The position numbers and the translations under genes are program-made. Under the pieces are notes generated by a model that was not told the DNA's origin, did not search any database, and worked only from the letters and a program-made list of their open reading frames with translations. 64,000 bases of DNA from Areca catechu. Its lineage: Eukaryota > Streptophyta > Magnoliopsida > Arecales > Arecaceae. Positions 33,656 through 44,795 of this stretch are shown here, piece after piece (positions within the stretch are counted from its first letter, which is position 1; the number at the start of each line of letters is the position of its first letter). The stretch is from assembly GCA_021397845.1 (NCBI GenBank), contig CM038039.1, positions 6,813,731-6,877,730 on the forward strand, read 5' to 3'.

Positions 33656-34055
33656 GCTAAGAATTTTGGGCATTTTTGAACTTGACTTTTTTTAAAAAAT
33701 ATATATATTCTTTTTTACTTTTAAGGATGCAAGGCTTGTATGTTTCAAATGGACCTTTTTGTTTGATTCACTTATATATTTTTATTTTTTATCTATTTGA
33801 GTATCTTGTTTTTGAAGTTTCAAACAATGGATAGTATTCGTTGATGCTTTTCTTGCTAAGAATTTTGGGCATTTTTGAACTTGACTTTTTTTAAAATATA
33901 TATATATTCTTTTTAACTTTTAAGGATGTAAGGCTTGTATGTTTCAAATGGACCTTTTTGTTTGATTCACTTAATATATTTTTATTTTTTATCTATTTGA
34001 GTATCTTGTTTTTGAAGTTTCAAACAATGGATAGTATTCGTTGATGTTTTTCACT
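33656..34055 (+). repeat. Tandem duplication, two copies of 199 bp
   Basis: GCTAAGAATTTTGGGCATTT begins both copies (33656 and 33855), and both end near ATGGATAGTATTCGTTGATG. They differ at only a few positions, so this is a recent duplication. Non-coding. Confidence 0.9.
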
Positions 34056-34879
34056 CGTCTAAAACATTCCCATTCAATCAAACATCAAAGATGAATGATA
34101 AACCATGGATCAACTACCTGGTTGGGCAACCTATATTGATACAATAGTATTTTCAATTATCAATAATGAATTCTTCTGCAGCATCTGCTTTCACCCTCGT
34201 AAGATAAATATTCTGTGTTTCATTCTATATTATAGTATAGATAAATATGGTAGAATGAGATTATATATACATGTTTGGGTAGAAGAACGCGATCCTGCCT
34301 GCTGGATGACAAATAAGCTTTATTTTCAAATGAAGTGATAGTTTTAAAAAAACAAACATGGACTATGGTGAACAAGCTTTTTAATTTCCATGTATCTGTT
34401 CCATTAATTTCACCACTTCAGCTTATAAGGGAACCGTTTGCATAATTTATGGAGCCTCAATCACCCAATAGCTATACACAATGCTGGGATTTTAAAAACT
34501 TTAGTTGGAATTAATCTCCACGAGTTCTTGCCAACCCATAAACCTTTTATTAAATTCATGCGTCTAGTCGTAGGGCATTTTGATGCTCTAAGAGAATTAG
34601 CCAAGACAAGTTAATCTCAAATTGAATTCAACTTAATTCATTTGTAACCGTATTCGGCCTCTTTCAAGATGTTAATTAGGCGTCTCTAATAACATACAAT
34701 TTTCTTTACCTGACATACAATTTAAGCAATGAAAGTATTCATCAAACTCATAGGAAAGTTTATAAATCTGCTCGTTACTAGCCGTTTGAGCCGTCGCCGA
34801 ACGTTTCAACTTTCAAGAACGCCTAACGGCTAGCTTGGGAAAAACAGCTGGTACGGAGTCCGCACAATGATTTATATGC
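34056..34879. other. Unassigned non-coding stretch
   Basis: Short ORFs only, no recognisable domain, repeat or element end. Confidence 0.5.
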
Positions 34880-35440
34880 GCACACGGCGCCCCTATAAAT
34901 TGAGGCCGAGCCCATTCACTTGGCGTGCTTCGAGCGTCCTTTCCGGGGCGGGAAAGGGGCGGCTCGAAGATTTCCGGGTCTCTCCACGGACTCTTCCTCC
35001 TCGATAGCGGAATCCCTGAGCCTTTCGAGAACGAATTGAAGATAAAAGGAGGAAGAACAAAAGCACATAGCGAGCCAAAGAAGTCAAAAAAGGCAAGGTG
35101 GAGAAGCGAACATTTACTTCGACGCTCTGGTGTGCCTTCGCTCCTCCTTCTTCTTCCTTCATCCTCTATCTTTGTCTCCCCCGTTCTATAGAGTGTTTGG
35201 ATTCTTTGTGTCTTTTGTGTGTGGATCTTCTGGTTTTAATCGATCTTTCGATTCCAGTTTTGCTGATAGTTAGGAAGAAGCATTCTACCCTGCGGGAGAG
35301 ATTTCCTTTTTGCTGCTTATTTGAATTTCTCGAGTTCTTGAATGATTGCGAACGATCGTCGAAGAACCGGAATCAGGGGGATTTTCTACCTGCCTTTCTT
35401 CTTGATCGTCTAGGGTTACGGTTTTTCTTGATTGGCTTAT
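34880..35440 (+). promoter_or_regulatory. Possible host promoter and first exon
   Basis: CCTATAAATTGAGG at about 34892 is a good plant TATA box. It is preceded by CG-containing sequence and followed by a pyrimidine-rich, moderately GC-rich leader unlike the AT-rich neighbours. The small ORFs (34925-35191 and 35098-35454) have no recognised domain. It could be the 5' exon of a host gene whose remainder was separated by later insertions, or an LTR-like fragment. Confidence 0.35.
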
Positions 35441-36685
35441 GTTTTTATAGATAATAATGCTAGGCTTGTCTGGACTTCGTGTCACGTTCCATTATTTGGG
35501 GGTATTGATAGAGAATCAGGAGCAAAGATAAAGAATGAAACTTCGTTATTATCATGCTTTAGCTATTGGTATTTTGATTGCAGCTTTATCACCCGAGAAG
35601 AAATAGGTGCCGCCATCACATCCAATTTTTTCCCTTTCGCTCTTTTACCAATTTCCCCTCTCTTTGGAAAAAACATAATTGTTAGTAGTATGTTCCCCAT
35701 TAGTTCTCCCATCTTCATTTGTGCAAATCATCAACTCTCTTTATTTTTTAAAAAAAAAAAATTGTTCACTGTAATTTGTAAATAGGTCAGGTTTATTTGT
35801 CGCTTTCGTTTGATTTATTCCAATGCGATATAGATGTTTTTTTTCCTATATATTTTTAAATTTTGTCATTATTGTTTTTGGATTCTGGTTCTGGTATATG
35901 TCCATCAGCAGATTTGGAAACTGGCCTTTACAATATGACTATGAATTCTGTAGTACTATTTACAATGACTAGATATTGTTAGCCTTCTCTTTCTTATTCT
36001 AGTACTTCGGTTATGGATTGGTTACTGATCTGATAATTATCAGTTCAAGTTTTTTTAACCAAGATAAAGATATGGAAGCCAATCTTCTAAAACCTAATGT
36101 TTTTAGTCGTTGCTTCTTTAACCTTCATTGTCTAGGAGCAAATAAGATAAGCTCCTCTCTCCAGTAGCTCATGTCTCAATTGAACAGTTTGATCTCTCAC
36201 TCATTCTTCTCTTTCTTGCCTTTTTTCTTCATCCTTATATGCTTTCTTTCTTCCTCCTCAAACACAATTTAGATTGCTGGGAAAGGTTGTGTGATAGAAT
36301 ATATATCAGCTTTGTATAATGATGAGATAGGATTGCCATGTTTTTTTATATCTTTTAAGTATCTCCACTTCAATTGCTTCTCACACTAGAATTAGGCTTG
36401 CATATGATGGCCTTTTTTCAATTTTTATAGCATTAAATTTTATTTTCCTATGTGCAACTATTGCATTTCAAATTTGCTTATATATCATGGACTTTATTCT
36501 TGTTTAAAATCCTTGTTTCCAATTGTGATTCTGTTTTGCTTGGTTTAGAAGTCGGTGCTCAAGATATATATTGACTCTATGATTTCTTACCTTACAGAAT
36601 TTTCCCCTGTATTTTTATATATATGCTTAAATTTATTTTCTTATACTTACCTCTTGTTTTTTATTGAGGTTTATAGAGGGTGTAA

Positions 36686-36743
<58 letters not shown>

Positions 36744-36860
36744 TATTCATTTGATAGCTTCTGTATCCTGGGTAGAAATTGACTAGGTGTTGGCCGTTCT
36801 GCCTGAGATTAGCGTTTGTTTGGCCGTAATTATTATTCGTCTAGGGGGAAAGGGATACAG
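35441..36860. other. Unassigned AT-rich stretch, intron-like
   Basis: T-rich, no credible coding. It resembles a long plant intron in composition. A CT/TA microsatellite lies at about 36686-36740. Confidence 0.4.
36686..36740. repeat. (CT)n(TA)n compound microsatellite
   Basis: About 13 CT units run directly into about 15 TA units. Confidence 0.95.
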
Positions 36861-36872
36861 TGAACTTGAAAG

Positions 36873-37296
36873 ATGAATTTGGTATTTAGATTATTTTCTG
36901 CAAGTTTTTCTTCCAAAGAGGATGATACCATTAGCCTCGTAGAGATAGAAGATGAACAGTTAACCAAATGGATTGCTCCAAAAATTAGTAAAAGATCAAT
37001 TTATCAACACAAAATCCTTCTTGATAATAGGGTTAGGTTGGAGGAAAAGACTATCAATAACAGGCAACCACATAGTCATACCTATAATAACCAAGGATTT
37101 AGTCAAAACCCTTAGGGCCAAGTTTGAGTTTATTTATATTGGCACGGTACAGGTAGCAGCCAAACCTTTGGTCAGAAGTGTCGGTTTTCTCCCGGGAATG
37201 GTATATTGCATCAAAAACAGGTCTCATAATCACAGTGACACAACAGAAGCAGATATAAAAATAATTTTATATCCAGCATGCAATATACTCAAATAA
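36873..37296 (+). pseudogene. Movement-protein fragment of an endogenous pararetrovirus
   Basis: Two overlapping open pieces (36873-37115 and 36973-37296) together resemble the N-terminal two thirds of a 30K-type movement protein as in Caulimoviridae. The first carries an acidic SLVEIEDEQLTKWI and a KRSIYQHKI stretch. The second carries EFIYIGTVQVAAKPLVR, matching the conserved 'hIGxhQhxhKPL' core. A frame change near 37060 and loss of the C-terminal part make it non-functional. It has the same orientation as the capsid-to-RT part at 40545-44795 and lies about 3.3 kb upstream of it, with transposon fragments between. Confidence 0.55.
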
Positions 37297-37347
37297 ATCT
37301 AATTTATTCATGATAATATTCTTAAACATGTATTAGAGGATGAGAAT

Positions 37348-38806
37348 TGTTAGATGTGTATCTTAAAAGTCAAGTAGGACACATTGTAATTTTAAGGCAT
37401 GGATTTTGTACTTAATTCTTTTTCATAATAAAGGACAATATTATCATTCATATTGATGTGTCTATGAACCGTCCATGAAGTTAATGGACAATGACATATT
37501 CTCAAGAGTTAAGAATCTGAGGCATGTATCTTTATAGATTAATTTTTAAAAATTCTCGATTGTTGGAACATCACAAGGACCGTGATTGATCCGTTAATAT
37601 CGATGCACGGATCACTTCCATTCTGGATAGGTGAGTCTTTGACCTACAGTGTGGTGACACTGAAGTGAGAGTGCAGGTAGTTGATGGAGATCAACGGTAC
37701 TGAGCATGACCATCTACGAAAAGTTATACGGATGATTACTCACTCGTCGATAACTTCCTGATGCTGTAGTGTGAATAGTTCTTTGATCTAAAGTGTTTCG
37801 GCTACTCATAATAAAGTTGCTGTAGTTTGATGCAGTAAGTTTATTGTAGGAGTAGGGTGTTCACTTGTAGGGATCTATCAGCCTTAGTAGTAAGGAAATC
37901 CAATGCAACTTATTGAGACTAAGTCCAAAAAGTCTATGGTCATAGCAGGTTGACGATAAAAAGGTGTTTTCATTGGTATCACAGTTGAACTTGAGTCGAT
38001 TAAGTTTTAAGCCTACGACTAATGGGTTTAGCAAGATTCCATAACCAACATCGAGTCAGGGATTTTGATAGAGGAACCGAATCTACGGTAACTATACTTA
38101 GGGATTCCAATTTTTTTCTGCTGGGTTGTCACTACATACTGCTAGGTGTCAATGATGGATTGTGAGAGTTTATTAGGATTGTGAGAGTCTATTAGAATCG
38201 TTCTCGATTCGATGATCCTAATTAGGGTCGAGCAGAAATTATTTCTGTCTATCGAAAAGTGTTTCGATGATGTATAAGTAACTAATCAGCAAATCAATTT
38301 GGATCTAATTGTAAGTGTTATAATTAGATTAATTGTTAATTGAATTAAGTTATATCTAATTGAATTTTAATTAATCCAAATTGTGTTGGGTCAATAGCCT
38401 TTTCGAAAAAGGTTCAATTGGATTTAAATCTGATTTTGATTTGAGTGTCAATTCAATTTGAAATTGGATCATGAGTCAGAGCCCAGTTAGACTGGGACTC
38501 TCTCTCCATATCTCTCCCTCTCTCCTAGTTTTCACATGCCACATGGAAGAAAGTTTTCATCAATGGCTTCATGGGCTAAGTGGAATGGCATGTGGCTCCT
38601 CCCATTTTTGACTTGGAGAAGTTCTTCATACTAGTCTCCTCCCATTTTTGACTTGGAGAAGCCTTCATTGTTTTGGCATGAAACATGGGGAATGGGAGAA
38701 ACTCTCATTTGAAATTCTTCATCGGCGTGGAGAAGAGGGTCCTTCCATATAAAAACAAGAAAAGAAATCAAATCCTTCCATGGAGTTAAAAGGGAGAAGT
38801 TCGACA
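37348..38806 (+). repeat. 5' LTR of a copia-like element
   Basis: Runs from TGTTAGATGTGTATC to GAGAAGTTCGACA, followed by the primer site. CCATATAAAAAC (about 38746) is a TATA box. The text around CTATGAACCGTCCATGAAGT is typical of plant copia LTRs. No 3' LTR in the window. Confidence 0.7.
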
Positions 38807-39450
38807 GTGGTATCAAAGCCACGGTTCTCCCTTCTTAAACATGTATGGATGAGAATCAGATCTGAAACATATTCAGATCTGAAAGTTATATGATGATTAT
38901 GTTAAGAGTTGATATGTTTTGAAAATTTATTTTCAAAATTATGATCATAACTTTTAGACCTAAAACTTATATGTTTAAATCTGAAAATTAATTGATCAAA
39001 GGTTGCATAAAGTGAAATAAGGTTGTCCTGCTATAGGGTTTATCCCCTATAGTGCAAAGGTTGTCCTACTTTGATGTATACCTGTTTTGAAAAAGGGTTT
39101 TCAAAAGTTTTTGATCAATTAATGATGATATATGTGATATATTGTTTAAGCATGTTTTACCTTTATTTAATTATATTAGATGTAGTTTATATGATCTAGC
39201 ATGTTGATACACCAAATTAGATTTAGATCATAAATTTGATTCATAATCATAAACCATAAATATCATGTACTTGAACTAACTTTAAAATTGATTAGATTAA
39301 GAAAATTAAATTGGGTGCATGAAGTTTTGAAGTTTTGGGTTGAACAAATTAGGTCCAGTCATCCTAAAATTGTTTTAGATGATGTCTGGCCAGGAGTCGA
39401 TGAGTTTTAAGACCTAATTTGGCTCAGTGATGAGCCCAAATCATTAGATC
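38807..39450 (+). mobile_element. Primer site and leader of the copia-like element, truncated
   Basis: TGGTATCAAAGCC at 38808-38820 is a tRNA-Met-type primer-binding site with one change. AT-rich leader follows without clear gag. Truncated around 39440. Confidence 0.6.
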
Positions 39451-39582
39451 TCCATGTTTCCTTATGGCCATTCATGGATTCAGGGTCCTTTTAAATAGGA
39501 CCCTGCCTCCCCCCATCGTAAGCCATCGAAGATTTGTACTTCCATTTGAAAACTGTCCTTCTTCCCTTAGCACACCAACAGA

Positions 39583-40071
39583 ATGAAGTTTAACATCTCC
39601 GATCTCAAGAAGGCGGCCATGAAGAGGGCCTCCAGCAATCAAGCAAAGGGGGAGCCTAGTGCGAAGGCTCCCCAGAGGAGTGATAGTGACGACCCGCAAG
39701 GGGTCATCACTCACTTAGAGAGGAAGATCCGGGGCCCGGGGCGTGAGTCGCAGTGGCCGTTGCGGAGGCGGAAGAGGCTAGGAAGAAGGTGGCGGGAGGC
39801 CATCTCGGACTTCGTGGCTTCTTCTGCTTACAAAGATGAGGTTGCTGAGGCAGTCCTGGACTCGTACCATCGGGAGTTCCGGGAGCATCAGGCCAAGGCT
39901 TTCAAGTACTTCAATCTGAAGGGCTTGGAAAAGGTTCCCTTCCCCGGTCACGAGTTTGACTCCGACTTTGAAGAAGAGTCGGACGAAGGGAACTCTGGGG
40001 CCTCTCCATCCTCCTTCCGGGACTTTGACACCCCTCGCCAGCATGGGAAAGGGCTGGCGAGAGGTCATTAA
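39583..40071 (+). pseudogene. Orphan fragment of a Tat-type extra gene (C-terminal part)
   Basis: A single ORF of 162 codons starting MKFNISDLKKAAMKRASS. Its middle, AISDFVASSAYKDEVAEAVL then DSYHREFREHQAKAF, parallels the element D extra gene (SDEYTSEVREAAVDSFLKGF). It ends in an acidic stretch (DSDFEEESDEG), as in element A. The N-terminal, GWKSRFFF-containing half is missing. A recent in-frame restart at ATG 39583 could make it expressible, but there is no evidence of that. Identification is by motif only. Confidence 0.5.
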
Positions 40072-40544
40072 ATCTTCTTTCCAATTATCTGCACTTTTTC
40101 ATCCTTTCTTTTTTTTTTGTAAATATATGAAATGAAGAATTCTGACTTTCTTTACACTTCTTTTTTGCTACGAGTAACATGCCTTATCGTACCACGGAGT
40201 GTAGATAACATGCCTTATCGTACAATTCATTTGGGATTTGTAGGCTGGATGAGATTGGTTGTGCTATCTCATCAAATACTCTGTTGTTGACAGGGTGAGT
40301 AGTGTAGATTCACTTTAGCACGTCTTCGGATTTACCGTAGGGTAGGGCATCTAGGCCATCCCTGTGCGTCCCTGTCATGATCAAGGTAGGCTGTTAGGCC
40401 CGCCCCGGCACGTTTTCAGGTTTACCGTAGGATAGGTTGTACGAACCATCCCTGTACCTTCAAAATCTATTACAAAGTAACTAATGACCTGAACCGGTCA
40501 TTAATAAAAGAACCCTTGGAAGTACTGCCTACTTCCAAACCAAT
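40072..40544 (+). other. 3' flank of the orphan Tat gene fragment
   Basis: Two repeat pairs, AACATGCCTTATCGTAC (about 40187 and 40207) and GGTTTACCGTAGGRTAGG (about 40330 and 40419), lie where A and D carry their internal tandem arrays. No coding. Confidence 0.45.
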
Positions 40545-40584
40545 CCCTTAAAGGGAGAAATACTCATGTCCCAAAAATCCTAAT

Positions 40585-41560
40585 TTGGGATCAAATTTCC
40601 CTTCCGGAAAACTGGCTTTTGGAGAAAGCCATGCCTGCTCCCAGACAGCCCCAAGTACTGTTGAATCCATTACTACACTTCCAGAAGGAGATGTAGAAAT
40701 AAAATTCAACAGAAACATCCAAAGGAGTTTCAGTATCAGGTATCCTACTATCCCCCAAATCCCTGTTCCTCCTAGTTTTAGTTATTCAACTCCTGTAACT
40801 AAGCTTAGAGAAGTAGATAGTGAACCAAAAGTTTCTCAGACTATCTACAATGACCAAACTTCACCCCCGATATCACCAACTTTCTCTCATATCACAGAAA
40901 CAAAAGAATCTAAGGAAAGATTTTTATTCATAAAAAAACTCGAAAAAAAGAAAATGGTTCTTTGAGAATTTTAACAAAGAATAAAGAGACAAGATCCAAG
41001 AAAAATACTACCAAACTTTAGAAATAATAAAGAAAAATATAAACTTCTTTGTTTGGTTTGACTACCATGTCAAAGAAAACCCCAAACAAGTAAATGTGAT
41101 AGCAAGGAAAACTGTTATCTCCTGGCAAGAGATAAAATCCAAATGGCAGAGATAAAAACCCTTGTCAAAGAAACCCAAGTCACTGTTTCTCCCTTCAAAA
41201 TTAAGTCGGAACCATTTGAAACACCAAATGGCAGAGATCTCAAAAACATAATTGAACAAAATAATTTCACTAACCAAAACTTAAAAACAATAGGAGATCA
41301 ATTAATTAGAATTGAGGACACAATTAACAAAAAATCTCCAATTGTCAGTAAGGAAAAAACTCCAATTAACCTCATGAAATGCAAAAACAAATTGTTCTTT
41401 CTCAATTAAAAGAAGACAATGTAATCATGAAAATTAACAAAAGACTAGAAAAAATAGAGCTTTTAACAACCACTGTGCCAAATACACCTAAAAAGGCCCA
41501 ATCTCCAATAACAAAAACCAGAAGTGTTTCTATTCTCACCTAAGAAGACACCTCGAGTCA
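40585..41560 (+). pseudogene. Pararetroviral region between movement and capsid domains
   Basis: Open pieces 40585-40965 and 41143-41409 read as hydrophilic, Ser/Pro/Lys/Glu-rich protein (LPEGDVEIKFNRNIQRSFSI; RIEDTINKKSPIVSKEKTPI). This is the kind of linker seen before the capsid in related plant sequences. Stops and frame changes separate the pieces. No catalytic motif. Confidence 0.5.
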
Positions 41561-41639
41561 AAACGAGCAAGACTCAGGTAATGAGTCAGAACAAGAAAAC
41601 CCAAATCTAGAAATCAATAAGATCTATTCTTGGGCTCAG

Positions 41640-42740
41640 CCCACAAAACATTATTACCCAAGGCCTACTCTAGATATGCTCATTGAAGAAAGGCCCATCA
41701 AACAAAACCATTATTTTGCCAACACCATCTATGAATGGAACATAGACGACCTGACAGAGTATCAAATTCTCAACACCCTTCAAGAAATGACTATGGTTGC
41801 TACTGCCTATCGAACAAAACCCGATACTTCAGACCAAGCCATAGCCCAAGTTCTTGTTGCTAGTCTTACTGGACAACTTAAAGGCGGGTGGGATCATTAT
41901 TTAGATGAAGTAGACAAAAATAGAATCCTATTTGCATATATATAGGAGAAATGAAGAAGGCTCAATTATCAAAGATGAACAAGGAGAGGCCATTCAAGAC
42001 GCTGTTTCAACCCTAATCTTTGCTATTGCAAAGCACTTCATAGACTAGCCTTAGAGATAGGAGCTATGAAGTCTTATTTAGGTGTAAAAAACTCCAAGAT
42101 TTTAGGTGGTATAAAGATGTTTTTCTCACCAAAGTTATGACCAGAAATGATTGTCAACAATCATTCTGGAAAGAGAAATTCATAGCAGGATTACCCCTAG
42201 TCTTTGCTGAAAAAATTAAATAGAAAATTAGAGAACAAACAACAACACAATCCCATATGACAGACTTACCTACGGAGATATTATGAACATAATAAACTCC
42301 GAAGAACTAAATATTTGCAATGACTTAAAGAATGAAACAACAATTAAAAAGGGAACAACTAGCAAACAAAAATGAGCTTGGAGTTTTTTGTGAACAATTT
42401 GGATATAGCCTTTTAACCAAAAGAAACTCTCAAAACCCTGTCATGAATGCTCAAGAAAACAATCCCATAATTTTCCCAAGCCAAAACAAGTAAGCAAGCC
42501 GGTAAAATATGAAAAGAAATCTATACAAAACAGAAAGCAAGTACCTAAGTCAACAAATCCAATAACCTGTTTTAAATGTGGCAAGATAGGTCATTATGCT
42601 AGGTACTGCAAACTAAAAAGAAAAATAAAGGAAATACAAATTGATAAAGAAGACTTAGAAAATTCACTTAAGTCCCAATTAGAAAGGATTCTTTTAGAAT
42701 CAGATGCTGAATCTCTTTTTGAAGAATCATAATATGATTA
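41640..42740 (+). pseudogene. Pararetroviral capsid region with zinc knuckle
   Basis: The open piece 41676-41945 contains ANTIYEWNIDDLTEYQILNT and LVASLTGQLKGGWDHYL, motifs shared by capsid-like proteins of plant pararetrovirus-type polyproteins. After several stops a CCHC knuckle, CFKCGKIGHYARYC (42568-42609; C-x2-C-x4-H-x4-C), is intact, followed by a Lys-rich and then acidic stretch. It would package nucleic acid. Broken by at least four stops or shifts. Confidence 0.7.
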
Positions 42741-43074
42741 TCTAGAAGAAGATGACATCCAATCCTCAAGCATTAATATGATAACCAAAGAACAAGGACT
42801 CCTCCTTGACCTTATTGACAAAATAGATAACCCAGATCTCAAAAGAGAATATTTGTTGAAATTAAAAGAAACACTAGGAGTAACTACCAAAACTACGCCC
42901 CAAGTTTAAGACCTAACAAATATCTTTAGCAAATTTAAAGACAGAGCAAAAATCCATAACAGTTCAAGATTTGCAAACTGAAGGAGATAGATTCAAATTA
43001 TGATACAAACCTTACTCCCCAAGAACAAAATGTTTTAGAAACAATTTTTAGCCTAACCATACAAAACTGGTATG

Positions 43075-43420
43075 TAAGGGCAACAATTTCAATAGAAGAC
43101 TTTGAATTAGAAACAATTGCCCTAATTGATTCAGATGCAGACCTGAATTGTATCCAAGAAGGATTAATTCCAACAAAATATTTTGAAAAAATCAAAGAAA
43201 AACTAAAAACAGCAACTAGATCCAAATTTATAATAAAATACTTGCTTTCTGAAACCAAAGTTTATTTTGGAGACCATTTCATAACAACACAATTGTCCTC
43301 ATAAAAAACCTTAATAGATCTAGGAACACCCTTCGTCAATATCATCAAACCATTCCTAGTTGACAATGAGGGTATTACTACAAAAGCCTTAGGATAAGAG
43401 GTAAAAATTGATTTTGTGAC
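43075..43420 (+). pseudogene. Pararetroviral aspartic protease, active site altered
   Basis: ETIALIDSDADLNCIQEGLI shows the position of the active site. The expected D-S/T-G-A reads DSDA at 43128-43139, so the Gly is replaced by Asp. A later LIDLGTPFVN matches the C-terminal part of the fold. A TAA lies at about 43302. Confidence 0.65.
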
Positions 43421-43669
43421 AAAAGAATACATAAAAACCCTAAATGCCCTCAATGAAATAACAAGAAAATCAAATCATATAAGATTTCTGAAAGAAGAAA
43501 TCAGTTACAAAACTCCACAAGGCAGAGAATTGATAATTTCAAAACCATTGTCCAACAATCTGCATGCTCTAGCCTTCCCAATGCTTTCTGGAACAGAAAG
43601 AAACATGCTGTCAATCTCCCTTGTGAAAAAGATTTTAATGAAAGAAAAATTCTAACAAAAGCCAAGCCA

Positions 43670-44260
43670 ATCCAAATGAACCAAGAAATTTTAGAATATT
43701 GTAAAACTGAAATCAATGACCTCGTAAAGAAGAAACTAATCAGGCCTAGCCACTCACCTTAGAGCTATGCTGCTTTCTATCTAGAAAAATGCAGAGCTCG
43801 AAAGGGCGCTCCAAGATTAGCCATTAATTATAAACCCTTAAATCAAGCCTTAAGATGGATAAGATATCCATTACCAAATAAAAAGGATCTTTTAAACAGA
43901 ACAATAGAAGCAAAGGTCTTCTCAAAATTTGATCTAAAATCAAGATTCTAGCAGATTCAAATCTGTGAGCATGACAAATGCAAAACCACATTCACAGTTC
44001 CATTCGGGCATTATGAATGGAATGTCATTTGGACTAAAAATGCTCCTTCAAAATTCCAAAAAATAATGAATGACATCTTCAATCCTTATTCAAAATTTAT
44101 TATTGTTTACATCGATAATGTTCTTATTTTCTCTGAAACATCAGAACAACATTTCAAACATCTGCAAATCTTCCTAAACCTAGTTATCAAAAATGGTTTA
44201 GTCATCTTTGAACCTAAGATTTGCTTGTTCCAAACAAAAATCGGTTCTTAAGACATGACT
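43670..44260 (+). pseudogene. Pararetroviral reverse transcriptase, catalytic Asp lost
   Basis: The readable blocks are EINDLVKKKLIRPSHSP, APRLAINYKPLNQALRWIRY, KVFSKFDLKS and TTFTVPFGHYEWNV. The catalytic box reads YIDN at 44108-44119 instead of YIDD, removing one metal-binding Asp (GAT to AAT). Stops occur at about 43758 and 43949. It has no polymerase activity as written. Confidence 0.8.
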
Positions 44261-44439
44261 TGAACTAAGGTACAATCAAGCCCATAGATAGAATAGATTT
44301 TTCCTAATGAGATCACAAACAAGACCCAATTACAAAGGTTTGTAGAGAGCCTCAACTGTCTCTGATCATATAAAAAACATTAGAATCCTAGCAAAACCCC
44401 TCTACCAAAGACTAAGAAAAAATCCTCCAAAATGGACCC

Positions 44440-44795
44440 AAATCTTTCTTACCTTTATTTTCCTGATCCAAAAGTCTAAAAAATTATAGAAATCGATGCC
44501 TCAGAATTAGGTTATGGGGGCATCCTTAAATAAAGGATGGAATTGAACAACTCATCCAATTTACTTTTGGCAATTGGAATGAAACCCAAATAAAATATTC
44601 ACTGTAAAAAATGAAGTTTTGGCAATTGTCTTATGCATTTCAAAGTTTCAAAGTGATTTGTTTAACCAAAAGTTTCTACTTCGAATTGATTGAAAAGCTG
44701 CAAAATTTATCTTGAAAAAAGATGTTGAAAATCTAGCTTCAAAACATATATTTGCTAGATGGCAAGCTTTATTATCTGTTTTTGACTTTGATATT
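44440..44795 (+). pseudogene. Pararetroviral RNase H, interrupted by element D
   Basis: IIEIDASELGYGGIL (about 44480-44525), then QIKYSL-like sequence, then LRIDxxKAAKFIL and KHIFARWQALLSVFDFDI (about 44745-44795). The reading stops at the element D boundary and continues after it at 57198 with the rest of the domain. The opposite-strand copy shows the uninterrupted version (59611-60005). Confidence 0.75.
44791..44795. repeat. Target site duplication of element D, left
   Basis: ATATT, repeated at 57193-57197. It directly borders TGTTGCCGC, the terminal TG of the LTR. Confidence 0.9.

Larger units (their letters stand above)
40545..44795 (+). mobile_element. Endogenous pararetrovirus (Caulimoviridae-like), copy 1, 5' and central part
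   Basis: Capsid, zinc knuckle, protease, RT and RNase H follow in that order on the + strand, without gag-pol LTRs. It is interrupted at 44796 by element D and resumes at 57198. There are many stops and frameshifts, and both the protease and RT active sites are mutated, so it cannot be infectious as it stands. The layout resembles petuvirus/florendovirus-type integrated sequences; the genus was not determined. Confidence 0.75.

Noticed and set aside
35098..35785. ORFs of 117-118 codons after the promoter-like region
   Set aside because: Low-complexity hydrophobic translations of T-rich DNA without domain or conserved motif.
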